The notes beneath the pieces were generated by a model. It was not told where the DNA came from, searched no databases, and saw nothing but the letters and a program-made list of their open reading frames with translations. Shown one piece after another: positions 18,594-29,200 of a stretch of 64,000 nucleotides of DNA. The stretch comes from Candidatus Paracaedibacteraceae bacterium. GTDB taxonomy: Bacteria > Pseudomonadota > Alphaproteobacteria > Paracaedibacterales > Paracaedibacteraceae. The first letter of the stretch is position 1. Each line of letters opens with the position of its first letter. The position numbers and the translations under genes were made by a program. The DNA lies in NCBI GenBank assembly GCA_019459505.1, contig JAIBEV010000132.1, positions 1 through 64,000 on the forward strand. Direction: 5' to 3'.

Positions 18594-18708
18594 TTTTTTC
18601 CAACGCTTTTAAACATTTGTTATGACATTCTACCGTACAATAAGCTATGATAGAAGTAGAAAATCGTCGTACCCGAGACTATCTTCTTCTAAAGGAGGTT
18701 TATCATCC

Positions 18709-19128
18709 ATGGACACAATGGTACAGACCGCACCGTCCTATACCCAGGAATCGGAAAACATCCGAGTGACAGTGTATCCAATTTATCTGGAAAGCCAATC
18801 GGCACCGGATGAGAATCATTATTTGTGGGCTTATCATGTTCGCATTGAAAATTTAAGCGACACCCCCGTCCAGCTAAAAAATCGGTACTGGGAAATTACC
18901 GACAGTTTTGGCCGGACCCAAATTGTTAAAGGGGTTGGAGTTGTTGGAGAACAGCCGACAATTCAGCCTTTGGATACTTATGAATATACGAGCGGCACAC
19001 CGCTTACTACCCCGTCTGGCATTATGGTTGGTCGGTATCACATGAGCCGTCAGAATGGCGAACTGTTTAGTGTTGATGTTCCAGCTTTTTCTTTAGACAG
19101 CCCTTACCAACCTATTATACTGAATTAA
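18709..19128 (+). CDS. apaG: ApaG (Co2+/Mg2+ efflux-associated) protein
   Basis: The start is ATG 18709, placed 9 bases after a strong AAAGGAGGT; the longer open frame from 18622 lacks support. The 139-residue product is a single fibronectin-III-like beta-sandwich domain with the conserved [22 protein letters not shown] and [12 protein letters not shown]...YTSGTPL segments. Family members are linked to diadenosine tetraphosphate or divalent cation phenotypes; the biochemical role is not settled. It is followed by folE after 4 bases. Confidence 0.93.
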   Translation: MDTMVQTAPSYTQESENIRVTVYPIYLESQSAPDENHYLWAYHVRIENLSDTPVQLKNRYWEITDSFGRTQIVKGVGVVGEQPTIQPLDTYEYTSGTPLTTPSGIMVGRYHMSRQNGELFSVDVPAFSLDSPYQPIILN

Positions 19129-19132
19129 AAAA

Positions 19133-19702
19133 ATGATGAAGCCGACACGCCTTGAAGCAGAAAATGCGGTCCGTACCCTTATTCGCTGGGCCGGCGATAA
19201 TCCTGATCGCGAGGGATTGCAACAGACACCGGAACGTGTGGTTCGCGCTTTTGAAGAGTATTTTATTGGGTATACCGAAGATCCAGCCGATTATCTTCGT
19301 CGCACGTTTGAGGAAGTAAACGGTTATGATGAAATTGTTCTGTTGAAAAACATCCGTTTTGAATCCCACTGTGAACATCATATGGCTCCCATTATTGGAC
19401 ATGTCCATGTGGCGTACTTACCTAATAAACGAGTGGTGGGTATCAGTAAGCTCGCCCGCGTCGTCTATATTTTTGCCAAACGATTGCAAATCCAAGAAAA
19501 ATTAACAGCGGACATTGCTCAGGCGATTGACACGACTTTAAACCCCTTCGGCGTTGCTGTTACAATTGAGGCTTCCCATCAGTGTATGACATGTCGAGGT
19601 GTCCATAAAACAGATGTAAGCATGATTACCACCCGTATGACGGGCGCGTTCCGCGATAATCACGAACTTCGGCGCGATGTTCTAGCTCTTATTAAAGGGT
19701 AA
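19133..19702 (+). CDS. folE: GTP cyclohydrolase I
   Basis: The 189-residue enzyme converts GTP to 7,8-dihydroneopterin triphosphate, the first step of folate synthesis. Zinc ligands are visible in [19 protein letters not shown] and later in [11 protein letters not shown]; the Arg/Lys substrate pocket is in [14 protein letters not shown]. Length and motif order are normal for the homodecameric FolE-I type. It is closely spaced behind apaG and likely shares its transcript. Confidence 0.97.
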   Translation: MMKPTRLEAENAVRTLIRWAGDNPDREGLQQTPERVVRAFEEYFIGYTEDPADYLRRTFEEVNGYDEIVLLKNIRFESHCEHHMAPIIGHVHVAYLPNKRVVGISKLARVVYIFAKRLQIQEKLTADIAQAIDTTLNPFGVAVTIEASHQCMTCRGVHKTDVSMITTRMTGAFRDNHELRRDVLALIKG

Positions 19703-19835
19703 GACCGTATCCTCTTTCTGAGCAAGCGTAAGCGTGAATCTGAAACTCAATAATGCAAGAGACAACAATAAATGTATCCCCTTCTTATCGCTTGCGATAA
19801 AGTGATTAGCTGCAAAATGCCAACTTATGAGAGAT

Positions 19836-19867
19836 AAAAAAAGGTGCTGACTGACAGCCAACACCTT
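19836..19867 (-). terminator. Intrinsic terminator of the Ser/Thr-rich secreted protein gene
   Basis: On the minus strand an 11-pair stem (19857-19867 with 19841-19851) closes with two G-U pairs around a 5-base loop and is followed by a run of T (complement of 19836-19840). On the plus strand the same positions give mismatches, so it works for the minus-strand gene ending at 19896. Confidence 0.8.
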
Positions 19868-19895
19868 CTTGAGAGTCATATCTTACTTTTTTTAA

Positions 19896-21362
19896 TTAAG
19901 CACCTGCAAGAACATCTAAAGTTAGATGAGGAATAGTTGTTGTGCTGCTTAAGATATTATGTAATTGCATAGCTAAAAGAGTATTTCTTTCTGTAGAAGC
20001 CACAGCTGTATTGGTTGAAGCATCTAAGGGAGATGTTGCACCTGTATCAGCAGCTAAACATTTTAGCCAGAATGAAGTCCCATCAGCAGCAGAGAATTGA
20101 AGAACACTACTGGTTGTATTGATGGTCGCAGTGGTAAGTGTGCTTAAGTCACAAGTAAACGCCTTAGCTGCAGCAGAACCAATTGTTCCGGTAGCTGTCA
20201 AAACTTCTTCATCGACGGTCCAAGAACTAACTATAATATCATCAGATGCCAGCGCAATCAGACCAATCCTACCACCTGTTCCAACCGAAACAGGAGTTAA
20301 GCTAAGTGTCGTACTATAAGCTGTATCATCAAAAGAAGCAGAAGCTATTTTACTATTAGCGACAATATTCACACCTGTTTTAACATTAGCTGGTGGGGTT
20401 GCTCCCATGAGATCCAATACATCCTCCACTGCTGAAAGGAGGTTATTGAGGTAAGTTTTAGAAGTTTGGCTAAGGAGTCGAGGTGAATTATTAAGCACTG
20501 TAATAAGACCTGCTGAAATGCCTGCTGTTCTTACAAAATTTCCTGGCTGCGGTTGAAATTTAATACTCCGAGAGCCTGCGCCGGTGAATAAAACGTTTTT
20601 AAGGGTAGCAGCACCGGTAGCAACATTCCATGTGTGCAAATTTAGCAATGTCGCTGAATAATTAATTGCAGTGCCCCCGGACGGCGTAATATTTACCCCA
20701 ATTGTTATGCCAATAGGATCAAGAACGGGGTTAGAAGTTGCCGCTATTATAGGAGATGAACTTCCATCTTGCAGCAGGGCTTTTGCCGTCCATCCAATAG
20801 TTAACCCCGTACCAACTAACGCAGTTCCACCACTCGTCGTAAAGCTGTTTGTTGCTGCTTTTGTTAAGTATGAAGCTAAGACAGTATTAGTTAAATCTGC
20901 AGGGGTTCCTGTTGTTGCTTTTGTCAGCGTCAATACCAAGCTATAAGGTGAGGCAGGACTTGATACACCATCGCGGACAGTTTCTTGAAGGGTAATGTTT
21001 GTTGTCGAGTTCCAAGAAGCAGGCAAAGTAGCTGAGAATGTACGCCATGCGCCGCCTGTATATGACTGAGCATAAATATTACCAGGATTAGATGAATTAT
21101 CGAATCCCCAAAAGGAAGACGTTGAGGCAGTAGCCGTAAATGTTCCAAGAGATGCTCCATCCATATCATTTGGGCCAGGCGCTTCAATGTCTGATATAGC
21201 TACAGCTGTCGAATCAATTGTTGATATCGGTGAAATGCTATTAATAGCAGTGATAATATTCTGATTTGTTTCAAGAGCAGTAATGCTATTGGCCATAGAA
21301 GGGTGGACGAGGCTACCAACTATTCCTAAACAAGATGTTACAGATAATAAATGACGTTGCAT
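19896..21362 (-). CDS. Secreted Ser/Thr/Ala-rich protein, function unknown
   Basis: The 488-residue product has a Sec signal peptide ending about residue 24 (HPSMANS). The mature chain is dominated by Thr, Ser, Ala, Asn and small hydrophobics, with very few Lys or charged residues. Many short beta-strand-like segments appear (for example SYTGGAWRTFSATLPASWN), and two Cys occur late (TFTCDLS, WLKCLA). No anchor or lipobox is convincing. This looks like an extracellular or surface beta-rich protein. I recognise no family. It is monocistronic with its own terminator downstream and AT-rich sequence upstream. Confidence 0.7.
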   Translation of the reverse strand: MQRHLLSVTSCLGIVGSLVHPSMANSITALETNQNIITAINSISPISTIDSTAVAISDIEAPGPNDMDGASLGTFTATASTSSFWGFDNSSNPGNIYAQSYTGGAWRTFSATLPASWNSTTNITLQETVRDGVSSPASPYSLVLTLTKATTGTPADLTNTVLASYLTKAATNSFTTSGGTALVGTGLTIGWTAKALLQDGSSSPIIAATSNPVLDPIGITIGVNITPSGGTAINYSATLLNLHTWNVATGAATLKNVLFTGAGSRSIKFQPQPGNFVRTAGISAGLITVLNNSPRLLSQTSKTYLNNLLSAVEDVLDLMGATPPANVKTGVNIVANSKIASASFDDTAYSTTLSLTPVSVGTGGRIGLIALASDDIIVSSWTVDEEVLTATGTIGSAAAKAFTCDLSTLTTATINTTSSVLQFSAADGTSFWLKCLAADTGATSPLDASTNTAVASTERNTLLAMQLHNILSSTTTIPHLTLDVLAGA

Positions 21363-22017
21363 ATTTTACTTTCCTTTTGAAAAAAAATTAAATTAGCTCG
21401 AACCCGACAACCCATAAGGGGAAAGTCCGTCCAATTTATATTCTAGGGAAAATTAGTAAATGAAGCATTAAGAGCAAGAATCTTAACCAGTCAAAGCCTT
21501 TTCCTTGTAAGTAAAAAAGGTGTCTCTGGACTTAGTGAGCACCAAAATAACTTATCAAAGTTAATCTGAATCCTGTTCGTTTTCCTTTTGTTATTTTGTC
21601 TCATCAAATTTGTGGAGAGTTTTTAAAAATTTAATGGCAGAAAAAAACTCTTATTATAGGAGGAATAGCAGTACCTGAATTGAGTATTTTTTGCATTTTG
21701 TTCTCAACAAAAACACTATTATCCCAATCATAAATGCTTACTAAGGAATGTCCGGTAAGATGGTAGGAAAACAGATTCAGTATTAAACCAACTCTATCCG
21801 GCATCACTGTGCCCCAAGTTCCACTTACTTTAAAAGAGGTTCCTACCATAAAAAAATGGTAGAATAATTGGATTAGATTGAGCAAAGAGAAAATTTCATT
21901 ACATTGTTTTGTAGGAAAAAGAAAGAATAATGCTATATTGCCCCACACAAGATTCTTAGGGAAAAGTATGACTGCTGTTTTAAGAAAAAAAGCCTAAGAC
22001 AGGAAGTTTTTCAAGCT
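21363..22017. other. 655-base intergenic region with a minus-strand terminator and a doubtful small frame
   Basis: This stretch lies between the secreted-protein gene and rbfA. A minus-strand hairpin at 21519-21543 (GGTG-CTC pairing GAG-A-CACC, one bulge) is followed by six T (21513-21518), and would end transcripts coming from the rbfA side. A 105-codon minus-strand frame at 21631-21948 starts with TTG, has no ribosome site and matches nothing I know; it also contains a CTACCAT/ATGGTAG palindrome. I do not call it a gene. No tRNA or known RNA is seen. Confidence 0.5.
21513..21543 (-). terminator. Probable terminator of the rimP-nusA-infB-rbfA transcript
   Basis: A stem of seven pairs with a single-base bulge (21537-21543 with 21519-21526) and a 10-base loop is followed by TTTTTT on the minus strand. 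No other intrinsic terminator is visible between rbfA and this point, leaving a long 3' untranslated tail of about 470 bases, or a small unrecognised gene in it. Confidence 0.55.
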
Positions 22018-22431
22018 TTATTCTTCAGCGTCAGAAACCTTTGTCCCCAGAGCAATCTCTCGCTTTATGGCTGTGTCAAGCAGATTTTCAATCTGGCGTG
22101 CTTCATCAAACGTATTATCATTATAAAATTTGAGAGCGGGTACATATTTGGTGGTTAATTGCTTGGCTAAGGCATACCGAATTTCGCCGGCCATTTCATT
22201 CAAATTAGCCAGGGTGTCTGTCATATCACCGCCTCCCAGAGGGATAGTGTATATTTTTGCACTCCTTAAGTCCGGTGAAACATTAACATGGGTTATAGTC
22301 ACATTAACTAAAGAAAGAGTACGGCGAGAAAAATCTCCTCGCAGTAAAATTCCAGATAAAATATTACGAATCTCTTCGGCAACACGTTGTTGCCGTTGAG
22401 ACGGTGCTTTTGCAGATGGCTTATTTCTCAT
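22018..22431 (-). CDS. rbfA: 30S ribosome-binding factor A
   Basis: The 137-residue product is the KH-like small-subunit maturation factor. It begins with the RQQRVAEEIRNILSGILLRGDF segment split here only for reading, followed by NVTITHVNVSPDLRSAKIYT and the C-terminal LKFYNDNTFDEARQIENLL block. It follows infB by 8 bases at the end of the translation-factor operon. In most proteobacteria truB follows; here it does not. Confidence 0.95.
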   Translation of the reverse strand: MRNKPSAKAPSQRQQRVAEEIRNILSGILLRGDFSRRTLSLVNVTITHVNVSPDLRSAKIYTIPLGGGDMTDTLANLNEMAGEIRYALAKQLTTKYVPALKFYNDNTFDEARQIENLLDTAIKREIALGTKVSDAEE

Positions 22432-22439
22432 AATTTTTC

Positions 22440-24989
22440 TTATAGCTGTCGAGCAATAGACTCAATTTCAAAACATTCAATAAAATCGCCTGGACGAATA
22501 TCATTGTAGTTTTCAAAGGCCATACCACACTCATAAGACTCTTTAACTTCGCGCACTTCTTCCTTAAAGCGCTTCAGCGTCTTGAGGGTCCCTTCATGAA
22601 TAACCACGTTATCGCGCAATAGACGAACTTTTCCACCCCGCTTAACGATACCATCAGTCACATAGCAACCAGCAACTTTACCAACCTTCGTAATGTTAAA
22701 GACTTCACGAATTTCAGCATTACCCAAATACTTTTCCCGTAATGTCGGAGCTAAAAGACCCGATAGAATAGCTTTTGCGTCATCAATAACATCATAAATG
22801 ATGGAGTAATAACGAATATCGACCCCATCCCGTCGCGCCAAATCCCGAGCTTGAGGGTTAGCCCGAACGTTAAAACCAACAACCAAAGCATTTGAAGCCC
22901 GAGCCAATGTAATATCGCTTTCATTGATTCCGCCAACACCCCCATGTAGTAGGCGCACAGCAACTTCCTCATTGGATAGTTTAGCCAAGCTTTGGGCGAT
23001 GGCTTCTAAAGATCCATGAACATCTGTCTTAACCACGACAGACAATTCTTTGATATTACCAGCCGCAATCTGCGTCATCATTTGTTCCATAGTGGACTTA
23101 GCAGAGGCTGCAGCTTTCGCTTCTTTTTCTTTATGAAGACGATATTCAGAAATTTCACGTGCCTTTGCTTCATCTTCAACAACGATAAATTCATCCCCGG
23201 CTGTCGGCACACCATTGAACCCTTGGATTTCAACAGGTAAAGCAGGGCCAGCCGCCTCAAGCTTCTTACCAAGATCATTCAAAAGGGCGCGAACACGGCC
23301 CCATTCCGTACCAGCCACAAAAATGTCGCCCACTTTAAGGGTTCCTTTTTGAATTAAGACGGTTGCAAGGGTACCACGACCACGGTCAACTTTAGCTTCG
23401 ACAACGATCCCGGCAGCATCACGATGCGGATTGGCCTTAAGGTCCAAAACTTCAGCTTGCAGCAAAATAACTTCTTCCAGTTTATCAAGGTTAGTTCCTT
23501 GCTTTGCTGAAACTTCAACAGACATAACATCGCCACCAAATTCTTCACAAACCAAACCATGATTAAGAAGTTCACCCCGCACCCGATCAGGATGGGCATC
23601 TGGCTTGTCAATTTTGTTAATTGCAACGATGATAGGAACGCCAGCTGCTTTAGCGTGGTTAATTGCTTCAACCGTTTGTTCCATGATTCCATCATCGGCA
23701 GCCACAACTAGAACAACGATATCGGTTACGTTGGCTCCACGAGACCGCATTTCCGTAAAGGCAGCGTGACCCGGTGTGTCAATAAAAGTAATTTTCTTGT
23801 GAGAGGGAAGAGTAACCTGATAAGCACCAATATGCTGTGTAATGCCGCCCGCTTCTCCAGCCACCACATCTGTTTTACGAAGTGCATCCAAAAGAGAAGT
23901 TTTACCATGGTCAACGTGCCCCATGATGGTAACAACCGGCGCCCGAAAAATCATATCTTCTTGTCTATCTTCAATACCACGGATCCCCATTTCGACATCG
24001 CTGTCGGCTACACGCTTTGGAGTATGGCCAAACTCGGCACATAGCAGTTCAGCTGTATCAGCATCAATCGGTTGGTTAATGGTAACCATCATCCCTAATT
24101 TCATTAAGGATTTAATAACATCCGCCCCCCGAACGGCCATACGATTGGCCAACTCGCCAACGGTGATGAATTCAGGAATAATAACCTCACGAACAACCTT
24201 TGCTTGCTCTTGGTTTGCCCCTTGCCCTTTATGCTTTTGACGGGCACGCTTAAGCGATGCCATAGAACGGCCACGGTTAATTTCTTCACCATTTAAAGCT
24301 TTAGATAAAACATTCCGGTTAAGCTTACGCGGCCCCTCAGTTGTTTCTTTACGATTAACGGGTACAGCCCTTTTTGCAACTTCGGCTGCACGCAGGGAAC
24401 GACGGGCGTTTGATTCTTCCTCGTCATCCTCCTCTCCCCGCACCCGTGGCTGCGCTTTTGCCACAGGCCGTCCTGGTTCTTCAAAAGTGGGCTCAAGGGG
24501 GATAAGGGGTTGAGGCACAGACGTAACAGGAGCGATAGAAGGTTCAAGGGAAACTTCTGTTTTTGCTGTTGTTTCCTTATTTTTTATTGCTTCTTCACGC
24601 TCCCGCTTTTCACCTTCAAGACGCCGGAGCACTTCTTTATCGTCTCGAAGTTTCTGCTCTTCGTGGCGTCGTTTCGCTTCAATTCCATCCCGACGAGCTC
24701 TTTCTTCCGCCTCTTGCGTTTGATTCTTGATAGCTTCTTGCAAAGCGCGCATACGAGCTTCAAATTCCCCTTCAGTCAACTTACCCGAAGCAACCGCTTT
24801 AAGAGTGTTTTGAGCCTGACGAGTATCACTAGCTGATGTCGTTCTTTTCTTCTTAACCTCAACCGCAACTGCTTTTGTCCGCCCGTGAGAGAAACTTTGA
24901 CGTACTTGATCAGAGTCACCAGTCTTCTTAGAGTCTGGTTTTAGATTCAGAGTCAGAGTTTTCTTTTCACTTTGCTTTTGATCCGTCAT
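22440..24989 (-). CDS. infB: Translation initiation factor IF-2
   Basis: The 849-residue GTPase brings fMet-tRNA to the 30S subunit. The N-terminal third is a highly charged, coiled region ([25 protein letters not shown]) with an IF2_N-like element. The G domain holds [19 protein letters not shown] (about residue 354), [14 protein letters not shown] and AINKIDKP. The C-terminal domains, including [20 protein letters not shown] and [16 protein letters not shown], are complete. It lies 20 bases after nusA. Confidence 0.97.
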   Translation of the reverse strand: MTDQKQSEKKTLTLNLKPDSKKTGDSDQVRQSFSHGRTKAVAVEVKKKRTTSASDTRQAQNTLKAVASGKLTEGEFEARMRALQEAIKNQTQEAEERARRDGIEAKRRHEEQKLRDDKEVLRRLEGEKREREEAIKNKETTAKTEVSLEPSIAPVTSVPQPLIPLEPTFEEPGRPVAKAQPRVRGEEDDEEESNARRSLRAAEVAKRAVPVNRKETTEGPRKLNRNVLSKALNGEEINRGRSMASLKRARQKHKGQGANQEQAKVVREVIIPEFITVGELANRMAVRGADVIKSLMKLGMMVTINQPIDADTAELLCAEFGHTPKRVADSDVEMGIRGIEDRQEDMIFRAPVVTIMGHVDHGKTSLLDALRKTDVVAGEAGGITQHIGAYQVTLPSHKKITFIDTPGHAAFTEMRSRGANVTDIVVLVVAADDGIMEQTVEAINHAKAAGVPIIVAINKIDKPDAHPDRVRGELLNHGLVCEEFGGDVMSVEVSAKQGTNLDKLEEVILLQAEVLDLKANPHRDAAGIVVEAKVDRGRGTLATVLIQKGTLKVGDIFVAGTEWGRVRALLNDLGKKLEAAGPALPVEIQGFNGVPTAGDEFIVVEDEAKAREISEYRLHKEKEAKAAASAKSTMEQMMTQIAAGNIKELSVVVKTDVHGSLEAIAQSLAKLSNEEVAVRLLHGGVGGINESDITLARASNALVVGFNVRANPQARDLARRDGVDIRYYSIIYDVIDDAKAILSGLLAPTLREKYLGNAEIREVFNITKVGKVAGCYVTDGIVKRGGKVRLLRDNVVIHEGTLKTLKRFKEEVREVKESYECGMAFENYNDIRPGDFIECFEIESIARQL

Positions 24990-25009
24990 TATTTTTTTCC
25001 AATCGTTAT

Positions 25010-26551
25010 TTATGCTTTTGGTTTTTCGTCAAACCAATGGGCACGAGCTGCCATAATCATGGCATTTGCCTGTTCTATCGTTAGTTGCTCATCCTGAACG
25101 ATTTCATTGAATTCATCTCCTGAAAGATCAGCAAAATCATCCAATGTTTTAATGTTATGTTCTGCTAATTTCAATAACATTTCTGCTGTCATACCGTCAA
25201 TCTCAAGGATATCCTCACTCACTCCAAGGTCCTTAGCTTTTTCTAAAGACGCCTTGGCCCGTTGTTCAACAAAACTAAGGGCACGAGATTGAATTTCTTG
25301 AGCTATTGTCTCATCAAATCCTTCGATTGCCATTAATTCTTCTAAGGGGGCAAATGACAATTCTTCAACCGTTGTGAACCCATCCGCTGCTAAAAGCTGC
25401 GCAATAACTTCGTCCACATCCAAGGCATTCATAAACAATTGGGTACGGCTGTTGTATTCTTCCGTCCTCAACTTTGCTTCTTGCTCTTCGGTCATAATAT
25501 CGATATTCCATCCCGTCAGCTGGCTAGCTAACCGAACATTTTGACCGCGGCGACCGATCGCAAGACTCAGTTGATCTTCAGCAACCACCACATCCACACG
25601 ATGAGCTTCTTCATCTAAAACGACCTTGATAACTTCAGCAGGCGCCAGAGCGTTCACCACAAAAGTGGCGGGATGGGAAGACCAAGGCACAATATCAATT
25701 TTCTCGCCCTGTAGTTCCGTGACGACGGACTGAACCCGGACACCCCGTAAGCCAACACACGATCCAACAGGATCAATGGAAGCATCTGTTGTGTAAACAG
25801 CAATTTTAGCACGGCTGCCTGCATCGCGGGCTACAGCCTTAATTTCAATTACCCCATCATAAATTTCGGGCACTTCTGATTCAAACAACTTTGCCATGAA
25901 CTGGGGATGCGTTCGAGACAAAGCCACCATTGGCCCGCGCGCATCCGGGCGAACTTCTGAAACATAGGCGCGAATCCGATCACCGTTACGGAAAACCTCC
26001 CGTAAAATTAGATCTTCCCGACGTAAAATACCTTCGGCTCGACCCAAATCAACAATCACATTACCGAATTCAACCCGCTTAACAATACCACTAACAACTT
26101 GTTCCGCCCGATCCTTAAATTCTGCGTATTGATGCGCCCTTTCTGCATCCCGTACTTTTTGAATAATGACTTGCCGGGCACTTTGCGCCGCTACGCGACC
26201 AAATTCAATGGGCGGCAAAGGCTCAATAATTTCATCACCCAGCTTATGGCTTTTATCATGTAACTGGGCTTCAACCAAAGAAATTTGAGTAAGAGGATTT
26301 TCAACTTCCTCAACAACCGTTAGAACTTTCCAAATCGTTACATCACCTGTCAAGGTATCCACCTTGGCCCGGACATCCTTTTCAAAACCATATTTAGCAC
26401 GAGCGGCTTTTTGAATGGCTTGCTCCATGGCATAGAGAACTTCGTCCCGCTCAATTCCTTTTTCACGCGCAACCGCATCCGCCACAGCTAAAATTTCATG
26501 GCGGGGTTGGCTAATAGAATGGTCAACTAGGTTAATTCGTCGTGTTGTCAC
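25010..26551 (-). CDS. nusA: Transcription termination/antitermination factor NusA
   Basis: The 513-residue RNA polymerase-associated protein has the N-terminal domain ([15 protein letters not shown]), an S1 domain ([18 protein letters not shown]), two KH domains ([18 protein letters not shown] and [14 protein letters not shown]) and a C-terminal acidic repeat pair typical of proteobacteria. The start is GTG at 26551 with AGAGGAC upstream; no in-frame ATG occurs early enough. The usual ylxR gene between nusA and infB is missing (20-base gap). Confidence 0.96.
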   Translation of the reverse strand: MTTRRINLVDHSISQPRHEILAVADAVAREKGIERDEVLYAMEQAIQKAARAKYGFEKDVRAKVDTLTGDVTIWKVLTVVEEVENPLTQISLVEAQLHDKSHKLGDEIIEPLPPIEFGRVAAQSARQVIIQKVRDAERAHQYAEFKDRAEQVVSGIVKRVEFGNVIVDLGRAEGILRREDLILREVFRNGDRIRAYVSEVRPDARGPMVALSRTHPQFMAKLFESEVPEIYDGVIEIKAVARDAGSRAKIAVYTTDASIDPVGSCVGLRGVRVQSVVTELQGEKIDIVPWSSHPATFVVNALAPAEVIKVVLDEEAHRVDVVVAEDQLSLAIGRRGQNVRLASQLTGWNIDIMTEEQEAKLRTEEYNSRTQLFMNALDVDEVIAQLLAADGFTTVEELSFAPLEELMAIEGFDETIAQEIQSRALSFVEQRAKASLEKAKDLGVSEDILEIDGMTAEMLLKLAEHNIKTLDDFADLSGDEFNEIVQDEQLTIEQANAMIMAARAHWFDEKPKA

Positions 26552-26577
26552 AGTCTTAAGTCCTCTGATCCATAGGG

Positions 26578-27051
26578 TTAGTTAAATGTTATATGCAATT
26601 TTGCCGACTTAATATCTGAAAAAGGAATACTTACCTTTTCAAATTCATTCGCGCTATTTCTTATCGTTAAGATTACCTCAGATTCATTAGCAGACTCAAG
26701 CTTTCCAGGGAACGTCTTGCGATTACCAATAATCATATGCGTTTTAATCATAACCTCGTGTCCGACAAATCGCTGAAAATCCTTGAGCTTTACAAGAGGA
26801 CGTTCCATACCCGGAGAGGAAACCTCTAACATATAGGCCCCACTTATCGGATCATGTTGATCTAATAGAACCGATGCGTATCGACTGACTTGCTCACAAT
26901 CCTCAACTTTAATTCCTGTTCCATCAAGGCGATCAATCATAATTTGCAGGGTTTTTCTTTTTAATCCTGACATTTGAATCCGCACAATTTCATACCCCAT
27001 ATGGGTAAGAGATGGTTCTAGAATTTCTTCAATTTTTTTAAGTACATCCAC
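26578..27051 (-). CDS. rimP: Ribosome maturation factor RimP
   Basis: The 157-residue protein helps assemble the 30S subunit. The family signature LEVSSPGMERPLVKLKDFQRF is present in the middle, preceded by the VEDCEQVSRYASVLLD segment. It is the first gene of the rimP-nusA-infB-rbfA operon, 26 bases before nusA. Confidence 0.95.
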   Translation of the reverse strand: MDVLKKIEEILEPSLTHMGYEIVRIQMSGLKRKTLQIMIDRLDGTGIKVEDCEQVSRYASVLLDQHDPISGAYMLEVSSPGMERPLVKLKDFQRFVGHEVMIKTHMIIGNRKTFPGKLESANESEVILTIRNSANEFEKVSIPFSDIKSAKLHITFN

Positions 27052-27425
27052 GATTTAGATCCTAAAATACAAACAGGATTCCTGTCTGTAAGTAATAAAA
27101 TATCTTTATGCTTTGTTGCCAAAGCACAGATTAAATTTATGCTCATGTAGCAGAAAATTCAAGAAAATTTATTTAATAGTGCTGTATAGACTTTCATTGA
27201 GGATAAACTGAGAATGCCACACTATCTCTTCTTATCCTAAAACTTCCCTTTTTCATCTTTTACACCATCAGCCTTAATTTCTTTTGATTTTAGTCAATAA
27301 ACTTAAGATTTAAGAGATTCCATCTCTATCTTTCTTTCAGTAAATTTTAAATTTTAAAAATTATGTAAAGAGGATGGTACATTTTTTAAATAAGCTTATC
27401 ATCCTAAAAAAGAGAGATCTTTATC
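27052..27425. other. 374-base intergenic region, nothing recognised
   Basis: This AT-rich stretch separates the rimP operon from the MFS carrier gene. It should hold the promoter of the minus-strand rimP operon in its left part. I see no RNA gene, repeat or frame worth calling. Confidence 0.4.
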
Positions 27426-28760
27426 CTACGCAAGCCGATGCGCCTGTTTTGCTTGCGCCCTTGCAGGGAATTCAAGCTTTTCAAAGTATCGTACACCTAA
27501 GAAAAAGCCCGCAACAGAAGGAATAAATACCAACCATAAACCCCAATGACCAAACCAGGTGGTTAGATAAATTAAACCAAAAGATGTTACAATATACATA
27601 CAAGCTCGTGAAATTGCATAAGTAAAGCTGGCATACGTAAACCGCTTAAAAGTGGGCAGATGAACCAAAAAAATAGGCACAGCAGGGGCACTGTCCGGTG
27701 CTAAGGCGACAGTTATTGCTTGCAATAAAAATATACCGAGAGGGGTAGGGAAATACTTTAATATAAACGGGCAAACAATAATAAAGAGACCAAAGAGAAA
27801 AAGCTTTGTTTTAAGAATTTTAAGGGGATGGACCCAATAACTAAGAATAGAGACACTTGCCAAACTTAAAAGCTGCACAACTGTCACGACCAAGTTCTGA
27901 TGAATAACTTCTTCCACTGTATAGCCACCCGCCTTGAGGAGGTTACTACAATAAACATAAGCAAAATAAAAACAGATCGGCCAAGCGCATTGAATTAAGA
28001 AAAACATAGTCGCAGATTTTTGATTTTCATTTTTATTAGCAAGAGAAGCAGCGGTTCGCATTAATTTTTTAGCTTGAGCAATTTCCTTTTTTGTTGATGA
28101 TTCTAAAGATTTTTTAATTCGCAGTTTCATATCAACAAATTCAGGGGTCTCCCGCAGTCGTGTTCGCGCTACAGAACCAATTGCTGCAATACACGATCCA
28201 ACCCAAAAGGCAATACGCCAATTCATCTCAAACGAAGTAAAGATAGAAGCAATAACCAACGCCATAACCGTTCCCAATACCGAAGAAACAGCGATCAATG
28301 CAACATACGGATAACGAATAGGGATAGGTAAGGATTCAGTTAAGTACAATTCTGCTCCAACAATTTCACCTAAGGAAGCAACCCCTTGAACCATCCGACA
28401 AATAGTAACCACCCAAGCAGCAGAAATACCAATTTGAGCATAAGTTGGAAGGTTAGCCATGATGACACACGACATGGCCATTAACATAGTCGTTACAATA
28501 ACGGTCGACTTACGGCCAAATTGATCACCTAAATAGCCAAAAATCAAAGCACCAAAAGGACGAAGAACAAAGGTAGAACAGAAAGCAAAAGCTGAAAGCA
28601 GGGTTGCTGTATGGGGATCTGTTTTAGGAAAAAACAGCTCATTAAGCAAAACAGCCATATGCACATATAACATTAAATCAAAGTATTCAAGGAAAGTACC
28701 GACTTGTAAAAGGCCAATTGCTTCTTTCTGGGAATGGTTAAGAGAAATAGACTTACTCAT
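27426..28760 (-). CDS. MFS transporter of the metabolite:H+ symporter (ProP-like) family
   Basis: The 444-residue polytopic protein begins with the MHS-type segment QVGTFLEYFDLMLYVHM, followed by the loop 2-3 motif GYLGDQFGRKSTVI and RMVQGVASLGEIVGAELYL. About 12 membrane segments are predicted by eye, with a charged central loop (RIKKSLESSTKKEIAQAKK). Family members import osmolytes or dicarboxylates; the substrate here is unknown. Host-restricted alphaproteobacteria often carry several such paralogues, which fits an intracellular lifestyle. Confidence 0.88.
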   Translation of the reverse strand: MSKSISLNHSQKEAIGLLQVGTFLEYFDLMLYVHMAVLLNELFFPKTDPHTATLLSAFAFCSTFVLRPFGALIFGYLGDQFGRKSTVIVTTMLMAMSCVIMANLPTYAQIGISAAWVVTICRMVQGVASLGEIVGAELYLTESLPIPIRYPYVALIAVSSVLGTVMALVIASIFTSFEMNWRIAFWVGSCIAAIGSVARTRLRETPEFVDMKLRIKKSLESSTKKEIAQAKKLMRTAASLANKNENQKSATMFFLIQCAWPICFYFAYVYCSNLLKAGGYTVEEVIHQNLVVTVVQLLSLASVSILSYWVHPLKILKTKLFLFGLFIIVCPFILKYFPTPLGIFLLQAITVALAPDSAPAVPIFLVHLPTFKRFTYASFTYAISRACMYIVTSFGLIYLTTWFGHWGLWLVFIPSVAGFFLGVRYFEKLEFPARAQAKQAHRLA

Positions 28761-29200
28761 GCTTAATAAATATAAGAGTTTACAGCGTTTGTTTTCCTTA
28801 AGGTATTCGGAAATGCACTGGACTAATAAGTGAATATTTTGCTTTTTTTCTAGTTATAATATTTGAAATGTCTTCTTAAAGGATCATCGGTTTACTAAGG
28901 TATGATATATAATATGTTATTTTTTAAAGAGGACTGCTCTTTAAACTATAAAAAGCTATCAATATCTAAAGTAAATTTTTCATAAACTTCACTACTTTAT
29001 AGTGCCCGATCAGTCCTTAACTTCTGAGGAATTGATCGTAAAGAAAGCAAGAAAGTAGAACGCATTTCCCATTTTCACCTGATAAACATGAGCCTCCACC
29101 ATTCCCCTTATCCTTAATAGATATTCATTGCGGTTTTCTGCTTGACGATCCCCAAGAATTCCCCTCTTCCCTTCTTTTTATGCAGACAAAATTGAGAAAA
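28761..29200. other. 440-base intergenic region containing a spaced inverted repeat
   Basis: The region between the MFS gene and the umuD-like gene encodes no credible protein. Its one notable structure is the long imperfect inverted repeat at 28930-29017 listed separately. Confidence 0.5.
28930..29017. repeat. Imperfect terminal inverted repeats around an 88-base AT-rich core (MITE-like)
   Basis: AGGACTG at 28930-28936 and CAGTCCT at 29011-29017 are inverse copies. Reading inwards from both ends, ACTATAAA also recurs after a 7-8 base spacer that is only partly conserved, giving arms of about 25 bases. TTAA occurs close outside both ends. The size and arrangement fit a small non-autonomous transposon remnant; no transposase is present nearby. 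Confidence 0.4.

Noticed and set aside
21631-21948. 105-codon minus-strand open frame after rbfA
   Set aside because: TTG start, no ribosome site, internal palindrome and no recognisable protein features; described only as part of the intergenic region.
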